DNA of 64,000 bases, from positions 1,612,001-1,676,000 of the forward strand of contig NZ_AP022615.1 of the NCBI RefSeq assembly GCF_010730745.1. Direction: 5' to 3'. Shown piece by piece: positions 16,376-25,666 of this stretch. The notes below the pieces were generated by a model. That model worked only from the letters and a program-made list of their open reading frames with translations, did not search any database and had not been told where the DNA came from. Position 1 is the stretch's first letter. Each line of letters begins with the position of its first letter. Source of the DNA: Mycobacterium heidelbergense. Lineage in GTDB: Bacteria > Actinomycetota > Actinomycetes > Mycobacteriales > Mycobacteriaceae. Made by a program: the position numbers and the translations under genes.

Positions 16376-17050
16376 GTGACCGATCAGGCGTACAGCCCCC
16401 AGGAGCGGCGGGCCGTCTACCGGGTGATCTCCGAGCGGCGCGACATGCGCCGGTTCCTGCCGGGCGGCGAGGTGGGCCCGGACGTGCTCGCCCGGTTGTT
16501 GCAGGCCGCCCACGCCGCCCCCAGCGTGGGCCTGATGCAGCCGTGGCGCTTCATCCGGATCACCGACGACGCGCTCCGGGGGCGCATCCACGCGCTCGTC
16601 GACGAGGAGCGCCCGCTCACCGCCGCGGCCCTGGGCGAGCGGGCCGAGGAGTTCCTGGCGCTGAAGGTCGAGGGCATTCTCGAGTGCGCCGAGCTGTTCG
16701 TCGTCGCGCTGTGCGACCACCGCGACGAGCACGTGTTCGGCCGGCGGACGCTACCGCAGATGGACCTCGCGTCGGTGTCGTGCGCGATCCAGAACCTGTG
16801 GCTGGCGGCGCGCTCCGAAGGCCTGGGCATGGGTTGGGTTTCCCTGTTCGACCCGCGGCGGCTGGCGGCCCTGCTGGCGATGCCCGCCGACGCCGAGCCG
16901 GTGGCCATCCTGTGCCTGGGCCCGGTGCCCGAGTTCCCGGATCGCCCGGCGCTGGAAATCGACGGGTGGACCCACGCCCGACCGCTGTCGGAGTTCGTCT
17001 GCGAGAACCGATGGGGCCGGCCGTCGCCGGCGGGGCGCGCGCGGCCGTAA
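16376..17050 (+). CDS. BluB-like 5,6-dimethylbenzimidazole synthase (nitroreductase fold)
   Basis: The 224-aa flavoprotein contains the BluB signature pattern SERRDMRRFLPGG, AAHAAPSVGLMQPWRFI, LPQMDLASVSCAIQNLWLAA and EGLGMGWVS. BluB fragments reduced FMN with oxygen to give the lower ligand of cobalamin. The nitroreductase fold is certain, the BluB assignment likely. It starts at GTG 16376. The sulfatase gene follows 45 bp downstream on the same strand; no cobalamin gene is adjacent. Confidence 0.82.
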   Translation: MTDQAYSPQERRAVYRVISERRDMRRFLPGGEVGPDVLARLLQAAHAAPSVGLMQPWRFIRITDDALRGRIHALVDEERPLTAAALGERAEEFLALKVEGILECAELFVVALCDHRDEHVFGRRTLPQMDLASVSCAIQNLWLAARSEGLGMGWVSLFDPRRLAALLAMPADAEPVAILCLGPVPEFPDRPALEIDGWTHARPLSEFVCENRWGRPSPAGRARP

Positions 17051-17095
17051 CGCGCGATCGGCGGCTGCGGTATCGTCGCCCGTCGAGGTGACGGT

Positions 17096-18475
17096 ATGAC
17101 AGAAAACGTGCTGATCGTGCACTGGCACGACCTGGGGCGACAGCTCGGCGCCTACGGCCACCCGGACGTGTCCAGCCCGCAGCTGGACCGGCTCGCCGCC
17201 GAGGGCATCCTGTTCACCAGGGCCCACGCCACCGCGCCGCTGTGCTCGCCGTCGCGTGGGTCGCTGTTCACCGGCCGCTACCCGCAAACCAACGGGCTGG
17301 TCGGCCTGGCCCACCACGGCTGGGAATACCGCAGCGACGTCCGGACCCTGCCGCAGATATTGGCCGAATTCGGTTGGTATTCGTCGCTTTTCGGCATGCA
17401 GCACGAGACGTCCTATCCGAAGCGGCTGGGCTTCGACGAGTTCGACGTGTCGAACTCCTTCTGCGAGTATGTGGTGGACCGGGCCTCCGAGTGGCTGCGC
17501 GATAGCACCGAAAACCTTGCGGGCCAACCGTTCCTGTTGACGGCGGGGTTCTTCGAGACGCACCGGCCCTACGAGCGGGACCGGTATGAGCCGGCCGACA
17601 GCGGAGCCGTCGACGTTCCCGCTTACCTGCCCGACACTGCCGAGGTTCGCGGCGATCTGGCCGACTTCTACGGGGCGATCGCCGCGGCCGATGCCGCGGT
17701 GGGCCGGCTGCTGGACACGCTGGCCGACACGGGGCTGGACGCCAGCACCTGGGTGGTGTTCTTCACCGATCACGGCCCCGCGTTTCCGCGCGCGAAATCC
17801 ACGCTGTACGACGCCGGGACCGGCATCGGAATGATCATCCGCCCACCCACGAACCGCGCCATCGCGCCCCGCGTTTACGACGAGCTGTTCAGCGGCGTCG
17901 ACCTGGTGCCGACGCTGCTCGGCCTGCTGGGCCTGCGCGTGCCGGCCGACGTGGAGGGCGTGTCGCATGCCGGCGCGCTGCTCGCGCCGGAGGAGCCGGC
18001 CGAACCGGACACCGTGCCAGTCAGGGACCACGTCTACAGCATGAAGACCTTCCACGACTCGTTCGACCCCATCCGGGCGATCCGCACCAAGGAATACAGC
18101 TACATCGAAAATTACGCGCCCCGGCCGCTGCTCGACCTGCCGTGGGACATCAAGGAAAGTCCGTCGGGGCTGGCGGTCGCGCCGTCCGTGCAAGGCCCAC
18201 GGCCCGAGCGCGAACTCTACGATCTGCGCGCCGATCCCACCGAGACCAACAACCTGCTGGCCGGCGACCCGGGCGCCGACGCCGGTGTGGATGCGGTCGC
18301 CGCCGATCTGGCTGTGCGCCTACATGATTGGCGCCAGCGCACCGGCGACGTCATCCCGTCGGAGTTCGCCGGTTCCCGGATCGCGATGCGCTACGTCCAG
18401 ACGTATCTGCAGATTCATCACATGACGCCGAGCAGCCGCTCGGCGATCGCCGTCGACCGCGGCGTCGAGGAGTAA
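17096..18475 (+). CDS. Sulfatase (alkaline-phosphatase superfamily)
   Basis: The 459-aa enzyme carries LCSPSRGSLFTGRYP, the C-x-P-S-R signature whose Cys50 is converted to formylglycine by a sulfatase-modifying enzyme. The usual N-terminal Asp pair of the metal site is altered: LIVHWHDLGRQLGAYGHP has only one clear Asp. The second metal-site region is TDHGPAFPRAKSTLYDAG. The C-terminal domain includes ELYDLRADPTETNNL. No signal peptide is seen, so it is likely cytosolic. It corresponds to Rv0296c in the recalled order and ends 3 bp from the convergent methyltransferase gene. Confidence 0.85.
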   Translation: MTENVLIVHWHDLGRQLGAYGHPDVSSPQLDRLAAEGILFTRAHATAPLCSPSRGSLFTGRYPQTNGLVGLAHHGWEYRSDVRTLPQILAEFGWYSSLFGMQHETSYPKRLGFDEFDVSNSFCEYVVDRASEWLRDSTENLAGQPFLLTAGFFETHRPYERDRYEPADSGAVDVPAYLPDTAEVRGDLADFYGAIAAADAAVGRLLDTLADTGLDASTWVVFFTDHGPAFPRAKSTLYDAGTGIGMIIRPPTNRAIAPRVYDELFSGVDLVPTLLGLLGLRVPADVEGVSHAGALLAPEEPAEPDTVPVRDHVYSMKTFHDSFDPIRAIRTKEYSYIENYAPRPLLDLPWDIKESPSGLAVAPSVQGPRPERELYDLRADPTETNNLLAGDPGADAGVDAVAADLAVRLHDWRQRTGDVIPSEFAGSRIAMRYVQTYLQIHHMTPSSRSAIAVDRGVEE

Positions 18476-18478
18476 CCC

Positions 18479-19264
18479 CTACCCGCCCGAGCGGTGCGCG
18501 GCGCCGACCTCGGCGACGATGAACACCCGCCGGAACGGGAAGATCGTCGTGCCGTCCGCCCGGGGCGGGTAGGCGTCGTCCAGCAGCGGGATCAGCTCGC
18601 GGCGAAACTGCTCCCAGCCCTCGTCGTCGAGCCGCTCCCGCACCGGGACCAGCGCCGTGCCGGTGATCCATTCCAGCACCGGATGCTCGCCGGTCAGCTG
18701 ATGCAGGTATGTGGTCTCCCAGACGTCGACCTTGCATCCGGCGTCCAGCATCAGGTTGGCGTAATGTATCGGCGGCTGAACCACCGCTCCGACACGAAAC
18801 GGTATGTCGCGCATGAGTTTCGCGTAGGGCTCACGGCGGGCCAGGGCGCGCACCGTGGCGTGGGACGGCGTTTCGAAGTTGCCCGGGATCTGGACGCCGA
18901 TCCACGACCCGGGCGCCAGCTCGCCGGCCCACCGGACCAGCAGGTCGGCGTGCTCGGGCACCCAGTGCAGGGCCGCGTTGCAGACCACCACGTCGGTGTC
19001 GGGCTTGGGCTTCCAGCTCCGCAAGTCGCCGATGACGGCGTCGATCCCGCGTTCCTTGGCCGCGGCGACCATCTCCGGCGAGCTGTCCACCGCCTCGACC
19101 ACCGCGTCCGGCCAGCGCCGGCCCAGGTACTTCGTCAGGTGACCCGGCCCGCAACCGAGGTCGACCACCCGCCGCGCCTGCTTGGCGCCCACCCGCGACA
19201 GCAGGTCGTAGAAGGGCCGGCTGCGATGGTCCGCAAAGGCCAGGTAGACGTCGGGATCCCACAT
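18479..19264 (-). CDS. tam: Trans-aconitate methyltransferase
   Basis: The 261-aa protein has a class I SAM-binding domain: RRVVDLGCGPGHLTKYLGRR (motif I), then VEAVDSSPEMV and DVVVCNAALHWVPEH. The N-terminus MWDPDVYLAFADHRSRPFYDLL is characteristic of Tam, which esterifies trans-aconitate to relieve aconitase inhibition. The length equals that of the M. tuberculosis protein. GGAGG 8 nt upstream supports ATG 19264. It overlaps nothing downstream and diverges from the Rv0293c-like gene. Confidence 0.88.
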   Translation of the reverse strand: MWDPDVYLAFADHRSRPFYDLLSRVGAKQARRVVDLGCGPGHLTKYLGRRWPDAVVEAVDSSPEMVAAAKERGIDAVIGDLRSWKPKPDTDVVVCNAALHWVPEHADLLVRWAGELAPGSWIGVQIPGNFETPSHATVRALARREPYAKLMRDIPFRVGAVVQPPIHYANLMLDAGCKVDVWETTYLHQLTGEHPVLEWITGTALVPVRERLDDEGWEQFRRELIPLLDDAYPPRADGTTIFPFRRVFIVAEVGAAHRSGG

Positions 19265-19367
19265 GTCTGGTCCTCCTGAACAACACCATGGCGGGTCGGC
19301 TGATAAACAAACCGTATTACCGCATGCCGCCCTGGCGGCGACCGAGTGGGAGGCTAGCATCGCGATT

Positions 19368-20570
19368 GTGACGCCCGACCCGGATCCGGTCGATCCCCCG
19401 GTTCCCGTTCCGGATGTTCCCGGCGCCTTGGAGGGTGCCGACGTATCCCCCGGCGCCGGGGGACTGCCGCCGCGCTCGGCGTTGTCGCCCCGCCAGCGAC
19501 TGGTCGTCGAGGCGGCCGCGCTCTCCGATCTCGCGCTGCGCACCGCGGTCGCGTCGGTGCTGTCCACCACGGTGGCGCCGGCCGTCATCGCCGCCTCGGC
19601 GCGCTCCGGCAGCGAGCGCGGCACCCTGCGCTTCTACGCCGAGCTGGGCGCCGAGCGGGACCCGGCAAAGTCGTTTCCGGCGCCCACCGAGCTGCCCCGG
19701 GTCTCGTCGCGGCCGGCCAGCCGGATCGCGGAGCGGATCGCGCGCGGCACGGTCGACAACATCTCGTTCCCCAGCAGCTTCAGGGCGATCAATCCCGCGA
19801 TGCGGGAGCGCTGGAGCGCATGGGGATCCAACAACATCGTGCACGCGCAGCACTGGCGCCATGGCGACGGACCGCACCCCACGCTGTGCGTCATACACGG
19901 CTTCATGGGGTCGTCGTACCTGGCCAACGGGCGGTTCTTCACGCTGCCGTGGTATTACCGGTCCGGCTACGACGTCCTGATGTACACGTTGCCCTTCCAC
20001 GGCCGGCGGGCCGAAAAGCGCTCCCCCTTCAGCGGTTTCGGCTACTTCTCCGGCGGCCTCAGCGGTTTCGCCGAGGCGATGGCCCAGGCCGTGCACGATT
20101 TCCGGTCCATCGTCGACTATTTGCGCCACACCGGCGTCGAGCGCATCGCGCTGACCGGCATCTCGCTGGGCGGTTACACCTCCGCGCTGGTGGCTTCGGT
20201 CGACGACCGGCTCGAGGCCGTCATCCCCAACTGCCCGGTCGTGAGCCCCGCGATGATGTTCGACGAGTGGTTTCCGGCCAACAAGCTGATGGGGCTGGGA
20301 CTGCGGTTGGCGAAAATCGGGCGTGCCGAGCTAGCCGCCGCGCTGTCCTACCACTCCCCGTTGAACTACCGGCCGCTGGTGCCCAAGGAACGCCGGATGA
20401 TCATCACCGGCCTCGGCGACCGGATGGCCCCGCCGGCTCAGGCCGTCATGCTGTGGGAGCATTGGGATCGCTGTGCGCTGCACTGGTTTCCGGGCAGTCA
20501 CGTGCTGCACGTGAGCCAGCTGGACTACCTGCGCCGGATGACGCCGTTCCTGCGCGAGTTCATGTTCTGA
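19368..20570 (+). CDS. Alpha/beta-hydrolase-fold protein (Rv0293c-like)
   Basis: The protein is 400 aa from GTG 19368, the recalled length of Rv0293c. The frame is open up to 19263, but the extra residues look uncoded. The hydrolase core includes HGFMGSSYL (oxyanion region), TGISLGGYTSA (nucleophile elbow G-x-S-x-G) and a C-terminal FPGSHVLHVS His; TGLGDRMAPP supplies a plausible acid. The N-terminal about 60 residues are Pro/Ala-rich. The substrate is unknown. Its last 11 bases overlap the convergent eccE3 end. Confidence 0.8.
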   Translation: MTPDPDPVDPPVPVPDVPGALEGADVSPGAGGLPPRSALSPRQRLVVEAAALSDLALRTAVASVLSTTVAPAVIAASARSGSERGTLRFYAELGAERDPAKSFPAPTELPRVSSRPASRIAERIARGTVDNISFPSSFRAINPAMRERWSAWGSNNIVHAQHWRHGDGPHPTLCVIHGFMGSSYLANGRFFTLPWYYRSGYDVLMYTLPFHGRRAEKRSPFSGFGYFSGGLSGFAEAMAQAVHDFRSIVDYLRHTGVERIALTGISLGGYTSALVASVDDRLEAVIPNCPVVSPAMMFDEWFPANKLMGLGLRLAKIGRAELAAALSYHSPLNYRPLVPKERRMIITGLGDRMAPPAQAVMLWEHWDRCALHWFPGSHVLHVSQLDYLRRMTPFLREFMF

Positions 20571-21564
20571 CGGGTTCGGCCGGCGAGGCCCGATGGGCGC
20601 CGGCCACCGGGGTGGGCCAGACGAGTCGCGCCAGCAGGCCGGCGGGCTCACCCGTGTGCCCGTCGAGGCGCCGGGTGGACAGCGGATCCAACGCCGCCAG
20701 CGCCGGCCGGTGGTTTCCGCGTTGGGGAGTCAGCCCGTCCAGCGGCGCCGCGCCACCGGGGGGCGTATCGGTCTGGATCGCGCACGCGGCCGCGACCGTG
20801 CGGTGGGTGCCCTCGCCGGAGATCTCCAGCGCCGTGCACGTCTCGTGCGCCGGGTGCGACCGGATCGCGTCCAGGGTTTCGGGCAACCCGTCGTCGACGC
20901 GGACCTGGTATGCCGCAATATAATCCGAGGCGCCCCGCTGCACCCCTCGCCACGATTCGCGGGCGTCGGGCTCCAGCGGCCGCGGAACGTCGGCGGGCCC
21001 GACCGCACTCGCTTCCCATCCGATCTCACGGAGGTGGTCGGCCAGCCGGCGCGCCACGACCTGGGCGGTCTCGTGCAACGGGATTCGCGACGAGCGCGCC
21101 CGCAGGGCCGCCAGGTTGTCGGGCGCCGACACCGTGATCCCGATCCAGGTCTCCCGCCGCGACGGGTCGGATGCGTTGTCGCGGCTGGTGATCCGGATCT
21201 TGTCGGCGCGGACGCCGTAGCGGTCCAGGTACCCCGCGATCACCGGCAGCGGAAGCACATCCGAATCGCCGACGGGCGGTCCGACCCGCAGCAGCGCCGT
21301 CGTCTTTGTGGCGCAACCGGATTCGGGAACGAGCCCGGCCTTCTGGTTTCGGCCGCGGCCCACCATCGCCAGGCGGCGGCGCAGGATCGTGGTGAAATGC
21401 AGGCCGTGCCACCAGCCGAACAGCACGACCACGACGGCGGCGGCGATGCCGAGCAGCCAGTAGTCGCGCGGCGACCGCCAGGGGTAGGCCATCGCGGCGG
21501 GCACCACGACCAGCAGCGCCAGGGTGATCCGGCCGGCGCCGGGGGTCGGTATCGAGCGGCTCAC
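20560..21564 (-). CDS. eccE3: ESX-3 core component EccE3
   Basis: The 334-aa protein has two N-terminal membrane helices (ITLALLVVVPAAMAYPW and YWLLGIAAAVVVVLFGWW) and then a cytoplasmic domain. EccE sits at the periphery of the EccBCDE membrane complex. AAGGAGA 9 nt upstream supports the GTG start, whose GTGA overlaps the mycP3 stop by 4 bp. It is the last gene of the ESX-3 cluster and its length matches Rv0292 (about 331). Confidence 0.92.
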   Translation of the reverse strand: MSRSIPTPGAGRITLALLVVVPAAMAYPWRSPRDYWLLGIAAAVVVVLFGWWHGLHFTTILRRRLAMVGRGRNQKAGLVPESGCATKTTALLRVGPPVGDSDVLPLPVIAGYLDRYGVRADKIRITSRDNASDPSRRETWIGITVSAPDNLAALRARSSRIPLHETAQVVARRLADHLREIGWEASAVGPADVPRPLEPDARESWRGVQRGASDYIAAYQVRVDDGLPETLDAIRSHPAHETCTALEISGEGTHRTVAAACAIQTDTPPGGAAPLDGLTPQRGNHRPALAALDPLSTRRLDGHTGEPAGLLARLVWPTPVAGAHRASPAEPVRT

Positions 21565-22961
21565 GGGGTGGTCTCCTTCTTTCGGGCGATCGTGGCGACC
21601 GCGGCCGCGACGGCGACAAGCAAAGCCAGCACGGCAGTTCCGGCGAACGCGACGGTCCGCCCGGTGGTGTCCTTGGGCGCCGGCGCCGGCGGAACCGCGA
21701 CCGGCTTCGCGGGCGCCGCACCGGGTTGGCCGCCGGCCGGCAGTTCCCACGTCAGCGCCGCGACCGGGTCCACGCCGCCGGCGCCGACGACGTTGGAGGG
21801 CGCCCGGGCGCCGTTGTGCGCGGTCGCGGTGATGCGCCGCACCACCTGCGTCGCGGTCAGTTGGGGATACTTGCTGCGCACCAGCGCCGCGACGCCCGAC
21901 ACGTAGCCGGCCGCGTAGCTGGTGCCGCTCAGCGCGACCATCTGCTGGTGGTCGTCGGGCAGGCCGTTCGCCAGGCCACCACCGTCGCGATTGCTGATCG
22001 ACACGATGTTTTCGCCGGGCGCCGCGATGCCCACCCACGGCCCGGCCATGGTGAATTTCGACGGCTGCCCCTCCGGCGTGAGCGACGCCACCGACAGCAC
22101 ATACGGCTGCCACCACGACGGGATGGAGACCGACGTGACGCCGGCCCAGTTGCGCTGGTCTTCGGGGCGGCCCAGGTCGGTGAGCGGGTTGGACTCGCAG
22201 CCGGTGCCGCCGGCGACGGATCCGGTCGCCCCGGTGTTGCCCGCGGCGGCCACCAGCACCGCGTCCTTGTCCACCGCCGCGTACCGGATCGCCGCGCCGA
22301 GCGCGGCCTGGTCGACGGGCCGATCGGCGGGCAGGCAGGTGATCGCCGAGACGTTGATCACCCGCGCGCCGAGGTCCGCCGCGCGCACGATGGCCCGGCC
22401 CAGCGTCGCCACCTCCAGGGAAGCCTGCGCCAGCTGCGGATCGCCGCCGGGCGTGCGCGGCGAGAACCTCGCGGACGTCGTCCTGATCGACACCACCCGC
22501 GCCGCGGGCGCCACCCCCGAGAAGCCGTCGTCACCCGGCTGGCCGGCGATGAGCCCGGCGACCAGGGTGCCGTGCCCGTCGCAGTCGGTCAGGCCGTCGG
22601 TGGTCTCGACGAAATCGCCGCCGGGGTCGACGTTGGGCAGGCGCGGGCCCGGCCGCACCCCGGTGTCGATGACCGCCACGAGCTGGCCCTCGCCGCGCGA
22701 AAACTGCCACGCGGCGGGAAGGTTCAGCATCGCCTGACTGGGCGTCAGCGCACCCGGATCGCTGCCCGGGACGACCCCGGAGGCGCCGCATGGGCCGCGC
22801 TGCTCCATCGGCTGCACGGGTCCCGGGGTCCCGCTGGGCGGCGGCAGGCCGGGGTCGACCGCCGGCGGGCTGATCGCCAGCGCCGGCGGACAGGCCCACA
22901 TCATCGCGGCGCAAGCCGCCGCGAGGCAGGCCAATCCGGCTTGAGGCCCCGCCCTCATCAT
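21561..22961 (-). CDS. mycP3: Mycosin-3, subtilisin-like protease of ESX-3
   Basis: The 466-aa protein has a signal peptide (GLACLAAACAAMMWACPPALA), a subtilase domain with the Asp (VAVIDTGVRPG), His (DCDGHGTLVAG) and Ser (LSGTSYAAGYVSG) triad, a Pro-rich linker and a C-terminal membrane anchor (VAFAGTAVLALLVAVAAAVA). Mycosins cap and stabilise the periplasmic side of the ESX complex and cleave some substrates. Two adjacent ATGs (22961 and 22958) overlap the eccD3 stop as ATGATGA, indicating translational coupling. Confidence 0.94.
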   Translation of the reverse strand: MMRAGPQAGLACLAAACAAMMWACPPALAISPPAVDPGLPPPSGTPGPVQPMEQRGPCGASGVVPGSDPGALTPSQAMLNLPAAWQFSRGEGQLVAVIDTGVRPGPRLPNVDPGGDFVETTDGLTDCDGHGTLVAGLIAGQPGDDGFSGVAPAARVVSIRTTSARFSPRTPGGDPQLAQASLEVATLGRAIVRAADLGARVINVSAITCLPADRPVDQAALGAAIRYAAVDKDAVLVAAAGNTGATGSVAGGTGCESNPLTDLGRPEDQRNWAGVTSVSIPSWWQPYVLSVASLTPEGQPSKFTMAGPWVGIAAPGENIVSISNRDGGGLANGLPDDHQQMVALSGTSYAAGYVSGVAALVRSKYPQLTATQVVRRITATAHNGARAPSNVVGAGGVDPVAALTWELPAGGQPGAAPAKPVAVPPAPAPKDTTGRTVAFAGTAVLALLVAVAAAVATIARKKETTP

Positions 22962-24382
22962 CGATTGAGGACCCAGCTGAAGAGGCCGACGAGGTACGCC
23001 ATGACGGGGATCAGCGAGGCATCGAGGCCGGCCGCCAGGAAGCCCAGGAGCCGGCGCAGCGGCAGCGAATAGCTGTCCGGCGAGGCGATGCGCGGGTTCG
23101 ACGCCACCACCGCCCACACCGACGCCAGCGCGACGAGGACCAGCGCCGCGCCCAGCGCCGCGCCGTAACGGCCCGTCGCCGTGTAGATCACCAACAGGAC
23201 ACCCGCGACCAGGTAGGGCTGGGCGAGCAGCCACGCCTTGCAGGCGGCCGAATCCCAGACCCGGGCGCGCAGGACGGACGTGGCGGCGGTCGCCGCGACG
23301 ACGTACCAGCCGAAACCGCCCAACGACTCGGGGCGCACCGCGATCGCGACCGATCCCAGGACGCTGAGCAACACCGCGGCGGCGATGAATCCGCTCTGAT
23401 GGGCGTCGCCGATCCGCACCCGCCGCGGCAGGTCCTCCAGCAGGGGTAGCGACGGCGCCGACGGGGTCGGATCGCCGGGCGCGGGAATGACCGGCAACGG
23501 GAAGCGCGCCCACAGCGCGGACAACTGGGCCGCCTCGACGGTGACCAGCAGGGCCGCCACGATGAGCCCGCAGCCGATGGTCAATACCGTTGGCTGCCAC
23601 AGTAATTCGGCGGCGGCGGCCAGCACGATCCCGGCCCCGACCACCGCGGTCGTGGTGAAGAAGGCGGCGGCGCGTTCGCGCTCCGGGCCGGGAACCAGCA
23701 GGACCGTCAGCGACCACGCGGCGACGCCGGCCGCGGCCAGCATCAGTTGCGCCGGCCCGAATCGCCCGGGCACCGCCAACGCCAGGGCCGCGCCGATGGG
23801 CGCCAGCGCCGCGATCGACAGCGCCAGTCCGGCGCGCGCGGAACGCGCCGTGATCAGCAAGCCGGCCAACGCGGTGAGCGCGGCGACCACGCTGACGGCG
23901 ACCAGCCCGGACAGCGCGCCGGTGGTCGCCCGGTAGGTGACTCCCAGGCCGGTCGCCAGGAAGGCCACGACGACCGCCGCGGCCACCGCCCCACGCTGGA
24001 TGTGCGCGGCGCCCCAGGGCCTCAGCCGGGAGGTCGAGAAGATCATGGCGGCGTCGGCGATGTCCTCGACGATGCCCGGCGCGGCCGGGCCGGCGGGGAC
24101 CGGCTGCAGCGCCAGCAGGTCACCGTCGACGACCCCGACCGTGTCCAGGCTGGCGTCCAGGCTGAACGGCGCGCCACCGACGGGTGCCAGGCTCAGGTGG
24201 GAAGCCGCGAGGGTGTCCAGGGTGTCCTCGGCGTCACCATTCGCGGCCCCGGGAGCCGCCAAACGCCGGACCGCGGGCAGGATTTCGCGCAGCGGCAACT
24301 CGGCGGGCAGCGCCATCTCCGTCAGCCTGCTGTCGGCGAGAATGGCGACGCGGACGATCGGCATGACGGCGCCGGACGTCAC
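22958..24382 (-). CDS. eccD3: ESX-3 membrane channel component EccD3
   Basis: The 474-aa protein has a ubiquitin-like N-terminal domain (about 1-95; PIVRVAILADSRLTEMALPA) and eleven predicted membrane helices thereafter, ending FSWVLNR. EccD dimers line the membrane pore of type VII systems. GTG at 24382 with GAGG five bases upstream is preferred over ATG 24364, which lacks a ribosome site. A 65-bp gap separates it from espG3. Confidence 0.92.
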   Translation of the reverse strand: MTSGAVMPIVRVAILADSRLTEMALPAELPLREILPAVRRLAAPGAANGDAEDTLDTLAASHLSLAPVGGAPFSLDASLDTVGVVDGDLLALQPVPAGPAAPGIVEDIADAAMIFSTSRLRPWGAAHIQRGAVAAAVVVAFLATGLGVTYRATTGALSGLVAVSVVAALTALAGLLITARSARAGLALSIAALAPIGAALALAVPGRFGPAQLMLAAAGVAAWSLTVLLVPGPERERAAAFFTTTAVVGAGIVLAAAAELLWQPTVLTIGCGLIVAALLVTVEAAQLSALWARFPLPVIPAPGDPTPSAPSLPLLEDLPRRVRIGDAHQSGFIAAAVLLSVLGSVAIAVRPESLGGFGWYVVAATAATSVLRARVWDSAACKAWLLAQPYLVAGVLLVIYTATGRYGAALGAALVLVALASVWAVVASNPRIASPDSYSLPLRRLLGFLAAGLDASLIPVMAYLVGLFSWVLNR

Positions 24383-24447
24383 TGCGACCTCGAAAAATGT
24401 TGGGGCCGTACAGGGGACATGCTTCTCTCTTCTCTATCTCGGTGCCG

Positions 24448-25326
24448 CTAGGAATATTGGAGGGAAAAATCTCGGGACAGCCGCTGGCCGGGAAACCATT
24501 GGCCATCCGGTAAGAGGGCGGTCAGCTGTTCGATCGCGACGGCGATCGCGAAGGGGGTTCCCGGGCCGAACGTCGAGACCCACTCGCCGTCGAAGGCGCG
24601 CGACGGGCTGACCAGCACCCGGCCCGCGGTGGTGTCGACGATGCTCATCCCGACCTCGGTGGTGGAGTGCCGCCCGTCGCGGTGGCAGCCGGCAACGACC
24701 TCGACGTAGCTGCGCGGGCCGGTGAACACCGACTCCACCACCGGTCGTGCCGATGCCGGGATGCCCAGGTATTCAACCACTTCGGGCAGCGAAGCGCCGG
24801 ACCGCAGCCGCTCGTCGGCCCGCGCTCCGACGCACGCCGGCATGCTGAACTCCTCGAATCGCGCCGGCTGCCGCTGCGCCAGGCCGACGCCCAGGACCGG
24901 GACCAGCCCCCGCGGGTCGTCGACGTCCATGGCCGTGAACGTGACCAGCTGCGCGCTCCGCAACGCGACCACCGTCTTGTCCGTGGCGCCGGCGCGCCGC
25001 GCGACCACCCCGCGCAGCAGCTCGCCGGAACCGGTGGCCTCACCGGTCCTGGTGGGTCCCACGTAGCGCAGGTCGAGCCACCGGTCCGGAAAGCAGACCG
25101 CCCTGATCCAGTCCGCGACCGCCGGGTTGATCGCTCCGTCGTGCGACACCAGACCCATCCGGGTCAGGTCCGCGCGCTGACGCTCCAGGAACGCCCCTCG
25201 CTGCGCGGCATCGCAATACGGCGTGGTGATCGCCAGGACCCACGGAAAGCTACCCGCTCCAATGGTTTCCGCGATGTACCAGGCGTGGTCGACCGTCAGC
25301 TCGACGGCGTTGGGTGCAGCATCCAT
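24448..25326 (-). CDS. espG3: ESX-3 PE-PPE chaperone EspG3
   Basis: The 292-aa cytosolic protein has the EspG family pattern: NAVELTVDHAWYIAETIGAG at the start, SMPACVGARADERLRSGASL in the middle and SPSRAFDGEWVSTFGPGTP near the end. EspG3 binds the tip of PPE4-type partners and keeps PE5-PPE4 soluble before export. Length agrees with Rv0289 (295). It is 20 bp downstream of esxH, probably in the same transcript. Confidence 0.92.
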   Translation of the reverse strand: MDAAPNAVELTVDHAWYIAETIGAGSFPWVLAITTPYCDAAQRGAFLERQRADLTRMGLVSHDGAINPAVADWIRAVCFPDRWLDLRYVGPTRTGEATGSGELLRGVVARRAGATDKTVVALRSAQLVTFTAMDVDDPRGLVPVLGVGLAQRQPARFEEFSMPACVGARADERLRSGASLPEVVEYLGIPASARPVVESVFTGPRSYVEVVAGCHRDGRHSTTEVGMSIVDTTAGRVLVSPSRAFDGEWVSTFGPGTPFAIAVAIEQLTALLPDGQWFPGQRLSRDFSLQYS

Positions 25327-25346
25327 TTAAGTTATCTCGACGTTGG

Positions 25347-25637
25347 CTAGCCGCCCCATTTGGCGGCTTCGGCCGCGTCACGGGCGTACATGGCCAGGGT
25401 GTTGGCCTCGTGGGTGCTGGCCATCGACTGATAGGCCCGCACCAGCGATTCCATCGCCTGGTTCCACTGCGCCTGCCACACCTGATAGGTCATACCGGTG
25501 TCGCCCTGCCACGCGTTGGACAGCGCGGCCTGCTCGCTGGCGATGTCGGCGCCCAGCCCCTGCAGGGTGCCGGCGTAGCCGGACATGTCTCCCGCGTGGC
25601 CCAGCATCGCGGGGTAGTTGTACATGATCTGTGACAT
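25347..25637 (-). CDS. esxH: ESX-3 secreted WXG100 protein EsxH (TB10.4-like)
   Basis: The 96-aa protein starts MSQIMYNYPAMLGHAGDM and has the WQG turn (NAWQGDTG), ending EAAKWGG. It pairs with EsxG as a four-helix heterodimer secreted by ESX-3 and in M. tuberculosis blocks host ESCRT. ATG 25637 has AAAGGA about 8 nt upstream. Of the residues reported to bind zinc in the M. tuberculosis complex (His14, His70, His76, Glu77), His14, His76 and Glu77 are present, but position 70 is Gln. Confidence 0.96.
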   Translation of the reverse strand: MSQIMYNYPAMLGHAGDMSGYAGTLQGLGADIASEQAALSNAWQGDTGMTYQVWQAQWNQAMESLVRAYQSMASTHEANTLAMYARDAAEAAKWGG

Positions 25638-25666
25638 CACAAGTCCTTTCGCTGCTGGCGGTGTGA

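Noticed and set aside
19263..19367. Longer N-terminus for the Rv0293c-like hydrolase
   Set aside because: The GTG at 19368 gives the recalled 400-aa length, and the extra codons overlap the divergent tam promoter region.
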